Numbered from the stretch's first letter, positions 1 to 11,338 are shown. The stretch: DNA of 64,000 nucleotides from Brevundimonas sp. NIBR11 (GCF_027912535.1 NZ_CP115465.1:910001-974000), one strand, 5' to 3'. Program-made: numbers and translations. Notes: a model not told the origin generated them from the letters alone.

Positions 1-933
1 GAAGGCGTGCGGCTGATTCCCCACGGGAACCGACGTGGTGACGGTATTTGTGGCTGTATTGATGACCGCCACAGCGTTGGCGTCTCGACGAGCGACGTAA
101 GCTCGACTTCCGTCCGGGGTAATAGACACCCCGAGAGGTGCGCTCGGCACCGGCACTGTTGCGATGAGCGCCCCAGTGGCGGCATTCAGGACCGACACCG
201 TATTACCGTTGAGGTTCGATACATACAGGCGAGACCCGTCTGGTGTGATCGCAAGCGCGATAGGGCTGGTCCCGACGGTATAGGTCGAGGTTAGCGTTCC
301 AGCCGCAACGTTGACGACTGACACCGTTCCGGCGCCGATGTTGGCGGTATATGCCGTGCTGCCATCGGCGCTGACAACGAGGCCGAATGGGTTGTTTCCA
401 ACCGGAACATTGCCGACCACACCATTGGTGGCGGTGTCGATGATCGTCACCGAACTTGTGTTATCGATGGACACGAGGACCCGACCGCCATTCGGGGTGA
501 CGGCGACGCCGACGGGTCGACCGCCTAGTGCGATCGTCGCAATCAACGACCTCGTGCCGGTGTCGATAACCGAGAGAGTCTGTCCATTGTAGTTTGCGAC
601 GTAGGCGCGTGATCCCGACGGATTGAAAGCCGCGCTGACAGGGAAAGCGCCCACACCGATCGTGGCCAAGACAGTCTTTGTCGACGTATCGATCACAGAG
701 ACGGTATTGCCGCCAGAGTTGGTGATATAAACCGAGGCAGCGTCCGGACTGATCGCGACGCCGTAGGGGTTCGCGCCTACGGTGACGGTCTGCGTCACCG
801 TGTTGGTGACCGTGTTGATCACAGATACGGTGTTGGCCCCGTTGTTCGTTATGTAGGCAGTTTGGGCCGCTGCTGCGCTGGTCCATCCCAGCACAATCAG
901 CCCGGCTAACAGTGCGCGAAATCTCGTGAGCAT
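1..933 (-). CDS. Secreted YVTN beta-propeller repeat protein (3' end cut by window edge)
   Basis: The frame stays open from the ATG at 933 to the window edge (311 codons, no stop), so the C-terminus lies outside. The product starts with a signal peptide ending near AAAAQ (residues 20-24). About seven repeats of roughly 42 residues follow, each with a core like NTVSVIDT followed by a VAISPDG-like strand. These are YVTN/40-residue repeats, which fold as a beta-propeller in secreted or surface proteins. A strong AAGGGGGGA ribosome-binding site lies just upstream. Codon use is less GC-rich than in the neighbours (35 of the first 60 bases are G or C). The substrate is unknown. Such proteins sometimes end in an IPTL-CTERM anchor, like the one at 7622, but that end is not visible here. 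Confidence 0.88.
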   Translation of the reverse strand, partial: MLTRFRALLAGLIVLGWTSAAAAQTAYITNNGANTVSVINTVTNTVTQTVTVGANPYGVAISPDAASVYITNSGGNTVSVIDTSTKTVLATIGVGAFPVSAAFNPSGSRAYVANYNGQTLSVIDTGTRSLIATIALGGRPVGVAVTPNGGRVLVSIDNTSSVTIIDTATNGVVGNVPVGNNPFGLVVSADGSTAYTANIGAGTVSVVNVAAGTLTSTYTVGTSPIALAITPDGSRLYVSNLNGNTVSVLNAATGALIATVPVPSAPLGVSITPDGSRAYVARRDANAVAVINTATNTVTTSVPVGNQPHAF

Positions 934-975
934 GATGTCCCCCCTTGTAAGAATGGGGCTGCCCCATCACTATGA

Positions 976-1005
976 TGTAACGTCGATTTTTTCTCGATTT
1001 GTCAA
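976..1005 (-). promoter_or_regulatory. Candidate promoter of the YVTN gene
   Basis: On the minus strand a perfect TTGACA (1000-1005) lies about 65 bases upstream of the YVTN start. The -10 is poor: a 17-base spacer gives CGTTAC, a 20-base spacer TACATC. A small palindrome, ATGGGG-CTG-CCCCAT at 953-967, sits between it and the ribosome-binding site and could act in the leader. Only the -35 is convincing. Confidence 0.3.
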
Positions 1006-1464
1006 TGGCATCGGGCTGCGGCGACTGACTTTTGGCGCTGCCGCATGTAGGATGGCATACCGGGTCGGCCTTTGCTGATCCCCTAGCCGCCTGTGGCGGA
1101 CCGCGCGGGCTGATCCATACTGAGAAGCCCTTTCCGTGGCTCCGGAGACGACGAGGGGCCGCAACGGGTCGAAAGCGATCTTGCGGTAGTCGTCCAGAAC
1201 GGGACATCGCGATCTCGAACCGACGTCGAAGATCCGCTGAAACCCATCAACGGATCGGCTCAGGAGCTGAATGAGAAGAAGGGCCGGCTCAATTTACAGG
1301 CGGCGGGTGACGCACGCGGGGGCGTTCGGGGCGCTGGAGAAGTTGATGGCGATCGGGGCCGAGGACGATGGAGGCCTGTCGCTGGATCCGGCGGACGCGC
1401 TGGTTTGGCCTGTCTCGTCTGTGATGCTGGAGGGCGGGCGAGAGGGGCGCAGGGCGCGCGCGCT
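1006..1464. other. Intergenic stretch with no convincing gene
   Basis: This lies between the YVTN gene and the end of pccA. A 65-codon plus-strand frame (1271-1468) has an AGGAG four bases before its ATG, but I recognise no family, and it runs over the pccA stop. No strong terminator or repeat was seen. Confidence 0.4.
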
Positions 1465-3447
<1,983 letters not shown>

Positions 3448-3607
3448 GAGGGACGGATAGGCGGGCGTCGCGGGCGTGTAAACGGCGGGCGTCATGCTCG
3501 CCCGAGGGACGAACGGTCACACGGGCGCCGTTCTCGCTTGGCAAGATCAGGGTTCATCGGCTTTAACTCGCGGCCGAGCCATTCGCATCCCCCGCCTGGA
3601 GTTCGCT

Positions 3608-5098
3608 ATGATCCGCCTTCTGACCGCCGTTTCGGCGGCCGCCTGCATGCTGACGAGCACCGCCGCCGTCGCGCAGGACTTCCGCGCCCTGGCCCGGACC
3701 GACCTCCAGGCCGCGCACGATGCGCTCCGCGACAACCACCCTGCCGCCGTCATCCCCGGCGCGCCGGGCGACACCTTCCGCAGCTGGCTCGACGCCGGTC
3801 TGGCGGACGCCAACGGCCGCATCGGTCAAGTCAATTCGGGCGACGCCCACGCCTATCTGATGCGTTACTACGCCGGCGGCTTCCGCGATTCGAACATCGC
3901 CATCACCCCGTCGTTCGAAGGCATGGGCCCTTATTTCGGCACCAGCTGGCCCGGCATCGCCACCGGCTGGCGCAACGGCCAGTATGTCGTCACCTATGTG
4001 AAGCCAGGCACGCGCAACGCGCCGCGCCTCGGCGAGATCGTGGTCAGCTGCAACCTGACGCCCATCGAAGAGTACGCCCGCGCCAAGCTCGATCGCTGGG
4101 AAGGCAACCTCGACACCGAGGCCGGCCGCGTGACCTCGGCGCCCTATCTGCTGTGGAACCGCAACAACCCGTTCGCCGCCGGCACGCCGTCGACCTGCGA
4201 GTTCAAGCGCGACGCCCGCGCCCGGCCCCGCGCCGTCGAACTGCGGCCCGTGCCGCTGGTCGCCGGCGATCTGGAAGCCGCCTATCGCGCCACCGTCTAC
4301 ATGCCGGGCGCGACCCCGCTGAACATCGAGACGGTCAACGGTCGTCCGTGGGTCCACGTCCACTCCTTCGCCGACTCGGCGGGCTGGGACGCCTTCAACT
4401 CGCAGGTCGAAGGCCAGGCGGCCGCCTTGCGAGGGCCGCAAGGCTTCGTGCTGGACCTGCGCGCCGCCTCGGGCGCCTCGGCCTATACGTCGACGGCGCG
4501 CGGCTATGGCCTGGCCAACCGCATCTGGACGCCGGAGTTCACCGTCAGCCGCCAGCCGGCCGCCGGCGCCATCACCTATCGCGCCACTCCGGGCAACCGC
4601 ACCTGGTACGCCGACACGCTCGGCCGGATGCAGGCCGATCCGCGCTTCGTCCAGGAAGCCGGTCCGGTGATCACGCAGACCCAGGAGATCGTCGCCGCCT
4701 TCGACGCCGCCATCGCCGCCGGTCAGCAGACCTTCACCCTGCCGGGACGCGCCGCCGTCGCCGACACGGGCGCCGCCAACCCGGTTCAGGGTCCGGTCAT
4801 CGTCCTGGTGGACGCCGGCTGCTCGGGCGGCTGCCTGGATACGCTGGACCTGCTGTCCAAGCTGCCGAACGTCCGCATCGCGGGATCGACGACGGCGACC
4901 GACACCATCTTCATCGAGCCGACGCAGATCCGTCTGCCGTCGAACTATTCGGACCTGAGCTACGGCCACAAGGCCTGGACCAGCCGCGAACGCGCCAACA
5001 ACCAGCCGTTCACCCCGGCCCAGGGCCTGGTCTATACAGGCAACCCGGCGGACGAGACCGCCGTGCGCACGTGGGTCGGCACGCTGTTCGGCGGCTGA
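3608..5098 (+). CDS. Secreted S41-family peptidase-like protein
   Basis: 496 residues from the ATG at 3608, starting with a signal peptide (MIRLLTAVSAAA...AVAQ). The C-terminal half looks like a tail-specific protease (S41) core: GFVLDLRAASG, then VIVLVDAGCSGGCLD, then an AGSTTATDT strand. The presumed catalytic Ser is at about residue 406, between two cysteines. The lysine usually found about 25 residues later is not evident, so the enzyme may be divergent or inactive. No PDZ domain is obvious. It is probably periplasmic. It is transcribed alone, divergently from pccA, and is followed by a clear terminator. Confidence 0.7.
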   Translation: MIRLLTAVSAAACMLTSTAAVAQDFRALARTDLQAAHDALRDNHPAAVIPGAPGDTFRSWLDAGLADANGRIGQVNSGDAHAYLMRYYAGGFRDSNIAITPSFEGMGPYFGTSWPGIATGWRNGQYVVTYVKPGTRNAPRLGEIVVSCNLTPIEEYARAKLDRWEGNLDTEAGRVTSAPYLLWNRNNPFAAGTPSTCEFKRDARARPRAVELRPVPLVAGDLEAAYRATVYMPGATPLNIETVNGRPWVHVHSFADSAGWDAFNSQVEGQAAALRGPQGFVLDLRAASGASAYTSTARGYGLANRIWTPEFTVSRQPAAGAITYRATPGNRTWYADTLGRMQADPRFVQEAGPVITQTQEIVAAFDAAIAAGQQTFTLPGRAAVADTGAANPVQGPVIVLVDAGCSGGCLDTLDLLSKLPNVRIAGSTTATDTIFIEPTQIRLPSNYSDLSYGHKAWTSRERANNQPFTPAQGLVYTGNPADETAVRTWVGTLFGG

Positions 5099-5157
5099 AC
5101 ATCCTTGATGCGCTAACGCCGACGACGCGGTCGTCGGCTGCTTGAGCGCAGAGATCG

Positions 5158-5190
5158 GGCCGGGCGGGGGAGACCTCGCCCGGCCTTTTT
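5158..5190 (+). terminator. Rho-independent terminator after the S41-like gene
   Basis: Nine-base arms GGCCGGGCG (5158-5166) and CGCCCGGCC (5177-5185) pair perfectly and are followed by TTTTT. It lies 60 bases after the stop codon at 5098. Confidence 0.85.
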
Positions 5191-5241
5191 CTTTGGCCTG
5201 TGCTTTGGCCTAGACCGTCCCAGTGAAAGGCGATCGATCCG

Positions 5242-6162
5242 CTAGCGGTACTGCCGGGCTGTCGCGTCCAGGCGCCGGTCACCCTCGCGGACGTCCGAAA
5301 TCGAACCCGGGACCTGCTGAGCCAGATACTGGCATCGCGTTTTCAGGCGCGGGAACATCTCGCGCAGGTGGCGCCGCGCCTGCTGGGGCGTCACGCCGGA
5401 TGCGTCCATGACCACACCGACTTCGGCACGTTCCAAGTCGCGCCCTTGGCTATAGAGGCGGTTCAAACGTCCGTCGGCCCATCCCGCCTCCTGCGTTCGC
5501 CGCTCGAAATCGTCGGCGAGGCGGTGGCCCACGGCGAGGTCCGTGCCGTAATAGGGCGCGCACAATGCAAACAATGTTGAGAATCTGCCCAGCCGGATTC
5601 CCTCTTCGGTGAGCGCATCAACCTCCGCTTCGGGCGCCGGATCAATGTGCGGAGGGCACGTCGGTACAGTGTCTTCGGATTTCCTGAGACTTCCAATCAC
5701 AACCTGGATCACCGGCTCCGGCCAGTGCTCGAAGTTGGCCATCCCAGGCGGCACGGTGCAGACGGACGTGGCCTCTGGGCCCTGTGCCTGACCTCCTGCA
5801 AAGCGGACCACGAAGCCCGAGTAAGCAAGCCCTTCGGAGTGGCTGTTCTCGACCTTCAGTATTGAGCCGACGTCCTGGTTGGCGTGCAGGCTGAAACGAA
5901 GGGTCCCGGCCTCCGCTTCGTTTATGGTGGCCGTTGAACCCGCCGCCGGAGGCATAACGTCGCCGATCTGGATGCGATCGACACCTATCAGATCGTATGT
6001 TCCGTCAGCATTCGCGCGAAGGGTGGCTCGCTCACCAATCGCAATGTTCAAGGTGCCCTGAATGAATGCGGACTGGCGGTCAGGGAAACGCTGTGGGGTT
6101 GGCGGGTAAGCGGGGGGCGGGTCCTGAAGAGCAAGTGCCGAGACGAGGGCGATAAACAGCAC
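5242..6162 (-). CDS. Secreted protein of unknown function
   Basis: 306 residues from a GTG at 6162, which has a GGAG ribosome-binding site six bases upstream. It begins with a short hydrophobic leader (LFIALVSALALQ), consistent with export. Residues about 30-130 look beta-rich. The C-terminal third is helical and charged, with several cysteines (CTVPPG, TCPPH, LCAPYY, TRCQYL). I do not recognise a family. It is convergent with the S41-like gene and divergent from msrB. Confidence 0.7.
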   Translation of the reverse strand: MLFIALVSALALQDPPPAYPPTPQRFPDRQSAFIQGTLNIAIGERATLRANADGTYDLIGVDRIQIGDVMPPAAGSTATINEAEAGTLRFSLHANQDVGSILKVENSHSEGLAYSGFVVRFAGGQAQGPEATSVCTVPPGMANFEHWPEPVIQVVIGSLRKSEDTVPTCPPHIDPAPEAEVDALTEEGIRLGRFSTLFALCAPYYGTDLAVGHRLADDFERRTQEAGWADGRLNRLYSQGRDLERAEVGVVMDASGVTPQQARRHLREMFPRLKTRCQYLAQQVPGSISDVREGDRRLDATARQYR

Positions 6163-6351
6163 GACACGCTCCGATTGTGGAATGGAGAGGTGGCGCTCTT
6201 TCGCAACCCTTGGTCAAGCTGAGCCGCTTGTGAAAAGATAGTTTTGCATCTCAAACGTCCTCAGCAGGTCGGAAGTGACCTTAAGCTCGACGCCTGGCGG
6301 CAGACTTTCGAGCCCTTGGAACTTCGCCGATCCCGCCCCACTTTCCTCTCC

Positions 6352-6843
6352 ATGACCGACATCACCGACTCCCGCCCGAACCTGTCCGCCGCCGGATATG
6401 ACCTGACGCCGCCGTCCGAGGGGCAGAGGGTGGCGCTGGAGGCGGATCTGAACGCGGAAGAGAAGCGGGTCCTGCTGTCGCACGGCACCGAGGCGCCGTT
6501 CTGCGGCGTGCTGCTGGGCGAGAAGCGGGCCGGCGTCTTCTGCTGCCGGGAGTGCGGCCTGCCGCTGTTCCGGGCGACCACCAAGTTCGAGAGCGGCACG
6601 GGTTGGCCCAGCTTCACCCAACCGGTGTCCGAGGACCACGTCACGGCCATCGAGGATCGCGCCTATGGCATGGTGCGGACCGAGACGACCTGCGCCCGCT
6701 GCGGGAGCCATCAGGGGCATGTCTTCCCGGACGGGCCGCCGCCGACCGGGCTGCGCTACTGCATCAACTCCGTGGCGCTGCAATTCGTCGAGGAGGGGCG
6801 GCCTCTGCCCGATCCTTTGGGTCGCGGCGACGGGGTCGCGTGA
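6352..6843 (+). CDS. msrB: Peptide-methionine (R)-S-oxide reductase
   Basis: 163 residues, full-length for MsrB, which reduces the R-epimer of oxidised methionine in proteins using thioredoxin. The two zinc-binding CxxC pairs are present (C65/C68 in CCRECG and C114/C117 in CARCG). So are the GTGWPSF motif and the catalytic cysteine at about 137 in RYCINS. The start at 6352 (MTDITDS) was chosen because the upstream extension is unlike the family. No signal peptide is seen, so it is cytoplasmic. Confidence 0.95.
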   Translation: MTDITDSRPNLSAAGYDLTPPSEGQRVALEADLNAEEKRVLLSHGTEAPFCGVLLGEKRAGVFCCRECGLPLFRATTKFESGTGWPSFTQPVSEDHVTAIEDRAYGMVRTETTCARCGSHQGHVFPDGPPPTGLRYCINSVALQFVEEGRPLPDPLGRGDGVA

Positions 6844-6916
6844 CGCGCATGAAAAGATCGCATCACGGTCCGGCCTCAATCCGGGTTAGGATGATCGCCA
6901 GTCCGGAGTCTCGCCC

Positions 6917-7528
6917 ATGCTGATCGCCCTCGCGCTCGCTTCCGTCCTTGTCCATGAGGACCCTGACGGCGTGGTCGCGACCGCTCCGCGAATCGGCGAA
7001 GGCGCGGTTCTGGTGGGGGCCGAGGCGCCGACGACGGACGCCCGGCCCGAAGCGGCCCAGGTCGTCGCCGCTACGCCGCACAACCTGACGACCCGCGAGC
7101 AGATCCAGCGCTGGATTTCCGCGAGGGCGGAGCGCGCCACCCCGTTCGCCGAAGCGACTGGCCCCGAGGACGACCGCGAGATGCATGGCTTCGTCAGCGC
7201 CGGCATCGGCACCCATGACTACAGTTCGGTTTCGGTGGGAGTCTCGCTGCCGGTCGGTGATAACGGTCGTCTCGACCTGGCCTATAGCCAGACCAAGAAC
7301 GGCCTCGGCTATCCGGGCTTCGGATACGGCGCCTTCGGGTATCCGGGCGACTTCGGCGCCGGCGGACTGCTGCCGATCGGGCGCTCAAGGTCGTTCGGCG
7401 TCAACGACCCCTTCTACGCGGGGTCTGGTCGATCCCGGTTCCTTTCCCTGGGCTTCAGCTGGGATAAGGATCGGTTGCGCGACGACGATGACCGCCGCCG
7501 CGTCTCGGGGCGTCCAGCCGAGGACTGA
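6917..7528 (+). CDS. Predicted envelope protein of unknown function
   Basis: 203 residues with a short hydrophobic N-terminus (MLIALALASVLVH) that may be a signal peptide. The second half alternates strand-forming segments (FVSAGIGTHD, VSVGVSLPVG, GRLDLAYSQTKN) with a Gly/Tyr/Phe-rich loop, and closes with FLSLGFSWDKD and a charged tail. This resembles a small outer-membrane barrel or periplasmic beta-protein, but the family is not recognised. A GGAG lies just before the ATG. Confidence 0.65.
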   Translation: MLIALALASVLVHEDPDGVVATAPRIGEGAVLVGAEAPTTDARPEAAQVVAATPHNLTTREQIQRWISARAERATPFAEATGPEDDREMHGFVSAGIGTHDYSSVSVGVSLPVGDNGRLDLAYSQTKNGLGYPGFGYGAFGYPGDFGAGGLLPIGRSRSFGVNDPFYAGSGRSRFLSLGFSWDKDRLRDDDDRRRVSGRPAED

Positions 7529-7621
7529 GCGGCCCGGAAGCCTGTATGTCGCGGCGATTCCCGATCCCTTGACCGCGCGTCCCGCGCGTGAGAGCCGTCC
7601 AGCGTGAACGGAGCTTAAGCC

Positions 7622-8206
7622 ATGAAACGATTGATTGCGTTTGGATGCAGCGCGGGCCTGGTGTTGTTGGCCGGAGGCGCGGCTGCGCAGACCGCAGATA
7701 TCGGGCTTGCCATGACCGATGGCGTGACGTCGGTCACGGCCGGCGGCGCGACCACCTATACGATTGTGATGACGAACGACGGTCCGGACGCCGCGAGCGG
7801 CGTGGCCTTCGTCGACACCCTGCCCGCCAGGCTGACGTTCACATCCCTCGTCACACCTGGCGGCTGGACCTGCACAACGCCTGCCGTCGGCGCCTCGGGC
7901 CAGGTACAATGCTCGTCCGGCACGGTCGCCGTCGGGACGAACTCGAACTTCGCGCTGACCGTCGGTGTCGATGCCGCCGCTCCGGGCGGCTCCACCGTGT
8001 CGAACACGGTCGCGTTTACCGCCAGCGACGCTTTCGATCCGAATGCGAGCAATAATTCGGCGACGGACATCGACACGGTGATCGCCGTTCCACCCCCGGC
8101 GCCGGTCCCGACGATGACCGAGTGGGCGATGATCCTTTTGACCGGCGTGCTCGCGATCAGCGGCCTGTCGATGGCCAGCCGGCGGCGCGTTCAGCCGGCG
8201 CGCTGA
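7622..8206 (+). CDS. DUF11-repeat surface protein with IPTL-CTERM sorting signal
   Basis: 194 residues with three clear parts. Residues 1-23 are a signal peptide ending AAAQ. Residues about 25-140 match the DUF11/conserved-repeat fold: VTAGGATTYTIVMTNDGPD, then DTLPA, then SNTVAF. Residues about 160-194 read VPTMTEWAMILL, a hydrophobic stretch, then SRRR. That end is the IPTL-CTERM arrangement: Pro-Thr motif, transmembrane helix, basic tail. Such signals are thought to be processed by an exosortase/archaeosortase-type enzyme and to tether the protein at the surface. No sortase gene lies in this window. The ribosome-binding site GGAG is eight bases upstream. Confidence 0.85.
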   Translation: MKRLIAFGCSAGLVLLAGGAAAQTADIGLAMTDGVTSVTAGGATTYTIVMTNDGPDAASGVAFVDTLPARLTFTSLVTPGGWTCTTPAVGASGQVQCSSGTVAVGTNSNFALTVGVDAAAPGGSTVSNTVAFTASDAFDPNASNNSATDIDTVIAVPPPAPVPTMTEWAMILLTGVLAISGLSMASRRRVQPAR

Positions 8207-8232
8207 CGACGGCTGCTGCAGTCCCGGAAAGC

Positions 8233-8260
8233 AAAAGGCCCGGTCTCGCGACCGGGCCTT
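8233..8260 (-). terminator. Terminator of tRNA-Thr (possibly bidirectional)
   Basis: Arms AAGGCCCGGTC (8235-8245) and GACCGGGCCTT (8250-8260) pair perfectly around TCGC. On the minus strand the stem is followed by TTTT, downstream of the tRNA 3' end. The DUF11 gene ends just before it on the other strand. Confidence 0.8.
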
Positions 8261-8273
8261 ACTCGTTTCGGGA

Positions 8274-8348
<75 letters not shown>

Positions 8349-8442
8349 CCGTTCCGAGGAAGCGGCCGTATAGCCACTCAACTGCCGGGGGGGAAGCCCG
8401 TTTTTCCTTGCTCCGAAACTTTTCCCGGGGCTGACTGATTGC

Positions 8443-8619
8443 ATGACCGAACCGATCGACGTTCCGCCGTCCAAACCCCCGGAAGGGACCCCGGCTGCCG
8501 CGCCGAACGAGGTGCAGCGCGCCAGGGCCGAACGGGCGACGCGGCTGGCCAAGGCGCTGCGGGACAATCTGCGGCGGCGCAAGGCGGTCCAGCCGAAGCC
8601 TGTGAAGGCGGAGAATTAG
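8443..8619 (+). CDS. Small conserved-looking basic protein (58 aa)
   Basis: 58 residues, ATG at 8443 and TAG at 8617-8619. The N-terminal half is Pro/Ala-rich (PPSKPPEGTP). The second half is a strongly basic amphipathic helix (RARAERATRLAKALRDNL then RRRK). It lies between tRNA-Thr and murA in the murA direction. Composition and codon bias look coding. The function is unknown; RNA, DNA or ribosome binding is only a guess from the charge. Confidence 0.6.
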   Translation: MTEPIDVPPSKPPEGTPAAAPNEVQRARAERATRLAKALRDNLRRRKAVQPKPVKAEN

Positions 8620-8685
8620 AATCGCTCTTTCTGTCCCTGGAGGGGAGAGAGGCGTTCGTCATCGAAGTTGAGCGACCTCGGCCCT

Positions 8686-8714
8686 TTCGCAACACCCGCC
8701 GCCCGCGCTAGAGA
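8686..8714 (+). promoter_or_regulatory. Candidate murA promoter
   Basis: A GCTAGAGAAC element (TAGAGA at 8709-8714) matches the -10 seen before tRNA-His in this window and resembles the Caulobacter housekeeping -10 (GCTANA). Seventeen bases upstream is TTCGCA (8686-8691), a weak -35. It lies about 45 bases before the murA start. Confidence 0.4.
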
Positions 8715-8758
8715 ACCGGATCGCCGGGACGGTCGCTCCTTGCGGCTTCAAGGACGAC

Positions 8759-10063
8759 ATGGACAGCATCACGGTTCACGGCAACGGCCCGCTTCACGGC
8801 TCGATTCCGGTCAGCGGGGCCAAGAACTCGGCCATCAAGCTGATGGCGGCCTCGATCCTGACCGATCAAACGCTGCTGCTGACCAATATGCCGCGTCTGG
8901 CGGACACCAAATTCCTCGGCCGGCTGCTGCAACAGTTCGGCATCGCCGTGGACGAGCGTGACGGTCACGACGGGCAGGAGACGCTGTTCGACGCCAGGGA
9001 GATCCGGTCGACCTTCGCCCCCTACGATCTGGTTCGCCAGATGCGGGCGAGCTTCAACGTGCTGGGACCGCTGCTAGCGCGCACCGGTCACGCCAAGGTC
9101 TCGCTGCCGGGCGGCTGCACCATCGGGGCGCGGCCGGTCGACCTGCACATCGACGCCCTGACGCGTCTGGGCGCGCTGATCGAGCTGGAGGAGGGCTATG
9201 TCTCAGCCACGGCTCCGAAAGGGCTGATCGGGGCCGAGATCGAGTTCCCGTTCGTCTCCGTCGGGGCGACCGAACACACCCTGATGGCGGCCACCCTGGC
9301 CAAGGGTACGACGGTGCTGAAGCGCGCCGCCCGCGAGCCGGAGATCGGCGACCTCGCCCGGTGCCTGGTCATGATGGGCGCGAAGATCAAGGGGATCGAC
9401 ACCGACACCCTGGTGATCGAAGGCGTCGGCTCTCTGAGCGGCGGCGAGTGGTCGGTGATTCCCGACCGGATCGAGATGGGGTCCTACGCCTGCGCCGCCG
9501 CCATGGCGGGGGGCGAGGTGCGGCTGACCAAGGCGCGGGCCGAGCTGATCACCTCGCTGACCGACAGGATGATCGAGGCCGGCGTGGAGATCATCCCGAC
9601 CGAGGACGGGGTGATCGTGAAGCGCGACCCCTCGCAGCGTCTGAAGGCGGTGAATGTGGCGACCGAGGTCTATCCGGGCTTCCCCACCGACCTGCAGGCC
9701 CAGTTCATGACCCTGATGACGACCGCGGAGGGCGTCAGCGTCATCCACGAGAACATCTTCGAGAACCGCTTCATGCATGCGCCGGAGCTGGCGCGGCTGG
9801 GGGCCGAGATATCGGTCCACGCCGGCGAGGCTCACGTGACCGGCGTCGAAAGGCTGAAGGGCGCGCCGGTGATGGCGACCGACCTTCGGGCCTCGGTCAG
9901 CCTGGTGATCGCGGGTCTGGTCGCCGAGGGCGAGACCAATATCGGCCGGGTCTATCATCTGGATCGCGGTTTCGAGCGTTTGGAGGAGAAGCTCGGCGCA
10001 TGCGGAGCCGATATCCGGCGGGTCAAGGGCCCGCCCGTCGAAGGACCGGGTGATGACCACTGA
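8759..10063 (+). CDS. murA: UDP-N-acetylglucosamine 1-carboxyvinyltransferase
   Basis: 434 residues, the usual MurA length. It transfers enolpyruvate from PEP to UDP-GlcNAc, the first committed step of peptidoglycan synthesis, in the cytoplasm. Lys22-Asn23 (GAKNS) and the active-site Cys at about 120 in GGCTIGARP are present, so fosfomycin sensitivity at the target is expected. It starts a run of co-directional genes. Its last 11 bases overlap the next gene, implying co-translation. Confidence 0.97.
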   Translation: MDSITVHGNGPLHGSIPVSGAKNSAIKLMAASILTDQTLLLTNMPRLADTKFLGRLLQQFGIAVDERDGHDGQETLFDAREIRSTFAPYDLVRQMRASFNVLGPLLARTGHAKVSLPGGCTIGARPVDLHIDALTRLGALIELEEGYVSATAPKGLIGAEIEFPFVSVGATEHTLMAATLAKGTTVLKRAAREPEIGDLARCLVMMGAKIKGIDTDTLVIEGVGSLSGGEWSVIPDRIEMGSYACAAAMAGGEVRLTKARAELITSLTDRMIEAGVEIIPTEDGVIVKRDPSQRLKAVNVATEVYPGFPTDLQAQFMTLMTTAEGVSVIHENIFENRFMHAPELARLGAEISVHAGEAHVTGVERLKGAPVMATDLRASVSLVIAGLVAEGETNIGRVYHLDRGFERLEEKLGACGADIRRVKGPPVEGPGDDH

Positions 10064-10547
10064 GGTTTTGGAGCAGGAAGAGCAGGAGGCGATCCGCGCG
10101 GTCGGCGGCGCGAACGAGCCCCTGCGCCTGCTGGCCGAGGACGGCGAGGATCTGGCGATCATCTCGGCGGCGCTGCAGGACGCGATCCTGAGGCCGGCGG
10201 ACATCGTCTGGGAGAAGGCGGCGCGCCGCCTGACCATCCAGCTGAGCCGGTTCTGCTGGGAATGCGGCGGCACCCGCGTGCGAGCGGCGATGCAGTTCGG
10301 CGACGTGATCGCGGTCAAGAGCCGGGGCTTGCCGCGGCTGCCGGACACGCCGCTGGAGCTTCTGGCCATCCATTTCTTCGAGGGCGAGGCGCCGGGCGGC
10401 AAGGCCATCCTGATGTTCGCCGGCGGCGGGGACCTGAGGGTCGACGTCGAATGCCTTGACGCGGTGGTCACCGATCTGTCGGAGCGCTGGCCCGCCCGGG
10501 TCGCGCCGACCCATCTGGACACTTCTCCTAAGGGGGCGAAAGCTTGA
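10053..10547 (+). CDS. DUF2948 family protein
   Basis: 164 residues from the ATG at 10053, overlapping the murA stop. It matches DUF2948 in length, in the start ([20 protein letters not shown]) and in the [13 protein letters not shown] stretch. It is conserved next to murA in alphaproteobacteria. The function is unknown. It is probably soluble and cytoplasmic. Its stop overlaps the TTG start of the next gene (TTGA). Confidence 0.85.
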   Translation: MTTEVLEQEEQEAIRAVGGANEPLRLLAEDGEDLAIISAALQDAILRPADIVWEKAARRLTIQLSRFCWECGGTRVRAAMQFGDVIAVKSRGLPRLPDTPLELLAIHFFEGEAPGGKAILMFAGGGDLRVDVECLDAVVTDLSERWPARVAPTHLDTSPKGAKA

Positions 10548-11008
10548 GCGATCACCGGCTGGCGTCCGTCGATCTGGACGAGGCGACCCTGCCATCGGCC
10601 ACGGCCGAGATCGAGCACGAGCGCCGGGTCGCGATCTTCGACCTGATCGAGAAGAACTCCTTCCAACCGGAGGGTTCGGAGGGCGGGCCGTATGGGCTGA
10701 AGCTGTCGCTGCAGGACAACCGGCTGGTCTTCGACATCACCGGCGTGGACTACACGCGGACCTATGCGCTGAGCCTGACGCCGCTGAAGAGCGTGCTGAA
10801 GGACTATCTGCTGATCTGCGACAGCTACTACGAGGCGCTGCGCGGGTCGTCGGCGAGCCAGATCGAGGCCGTGGATATGGGGCGGCGGGGCCTGCACAAC
10901 GAAGGCGCCGAACAGCTGAAGGCGCGGCTGGAGGGCAAGGTCGCCATCGACCACGAGACGGCGCGGCGGCTCTTTACGCTGGTCTGCGCGCTGTATCGAC
11001 GAGGCTGA
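10544..11008 (+). CDS. UPF0262 family protein
   Basis: 154 residues from a TTG start (10544) with a strong AGGGGG ribosome-binding site, translationally coupled to the DUF2948 gene. The family hallmarks are visible: [16 protein letters not shown], then YTLAL-like [16 protein letters not shown], then [20 protein letters not shown]0262 proteins are alphaproteobacterial and uncharacterised. In many relatives hisD lies between the preceding gene and this one. Here it is absent. Confidence 0.9.
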   Translation: MSDHRLASVDLDEATLPSATAEIEHERRVAIFDLIEKNSFQPEGSEGGPYGLKLSLQDNRLVFDITGVDYTRTYALSLTPLKSVLKDYLLICDSYYEALRGSSASQIEAVDMGRRGLHNEGAEQLKARLEGKVAIDHETARRLFTLVCALYRRG

Positions 11009-11113
11009 ACTCGACTTTCAGCGTCATCTGGTGCATTAGCGCCGACTTCTTACGGCTCGCGCTTTCGTCCGGCGCGGGCCTTGATTCGTATTCGCATGGA
11101 CGCGAGAGGCCGC

Positions 11114-11332
11114 ATGGCTAAGGAAGAACTGCTCGAGTTTCCCGGTACGGTCAGCGAACTGCTGCCGAACGCCACGTTCCGCGTGACGCTCGAGAACGAT
11201 CACGAGATCATCGCCCACACCGCCGGCAAGATGCGCAAGAACCGCATCCGCGTGCTGGCCGGGGACAAGGTCCTGGTCGAGATGACCCCCTATGACCTGA
11301 CCAAGGGTCGCATCACCTATCGCTTCAAGTAA
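11114..11332 (+). CDS. infA: Translation initiation factor IF-1
   Basis: 72 residues, the exact family length, made of a single S1-like OB domain ([19 protein letters not shown] through [11 protein letters not shown]). It binds the 30S A site during initiation. A GAGAGG site precedes the ATG. It sits directly before maf, six bases apart. Confidence 0.98.
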   Translation: MAKEELLEFPGTVSELLPNATFRVTLENDHEIIAHTAGKMRKNRIRVLAGDKVLVEMTPYDLTKGRITYRFK

Positions 11333-11338
11333 GGCTTG

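Noticed and set aside
3563..4969. Long minus-strand frame opposite the S41-like gene
   Set aside because: The plus-strand product has a signal peptide and an S41 core; the opposite frame is shadow coding.
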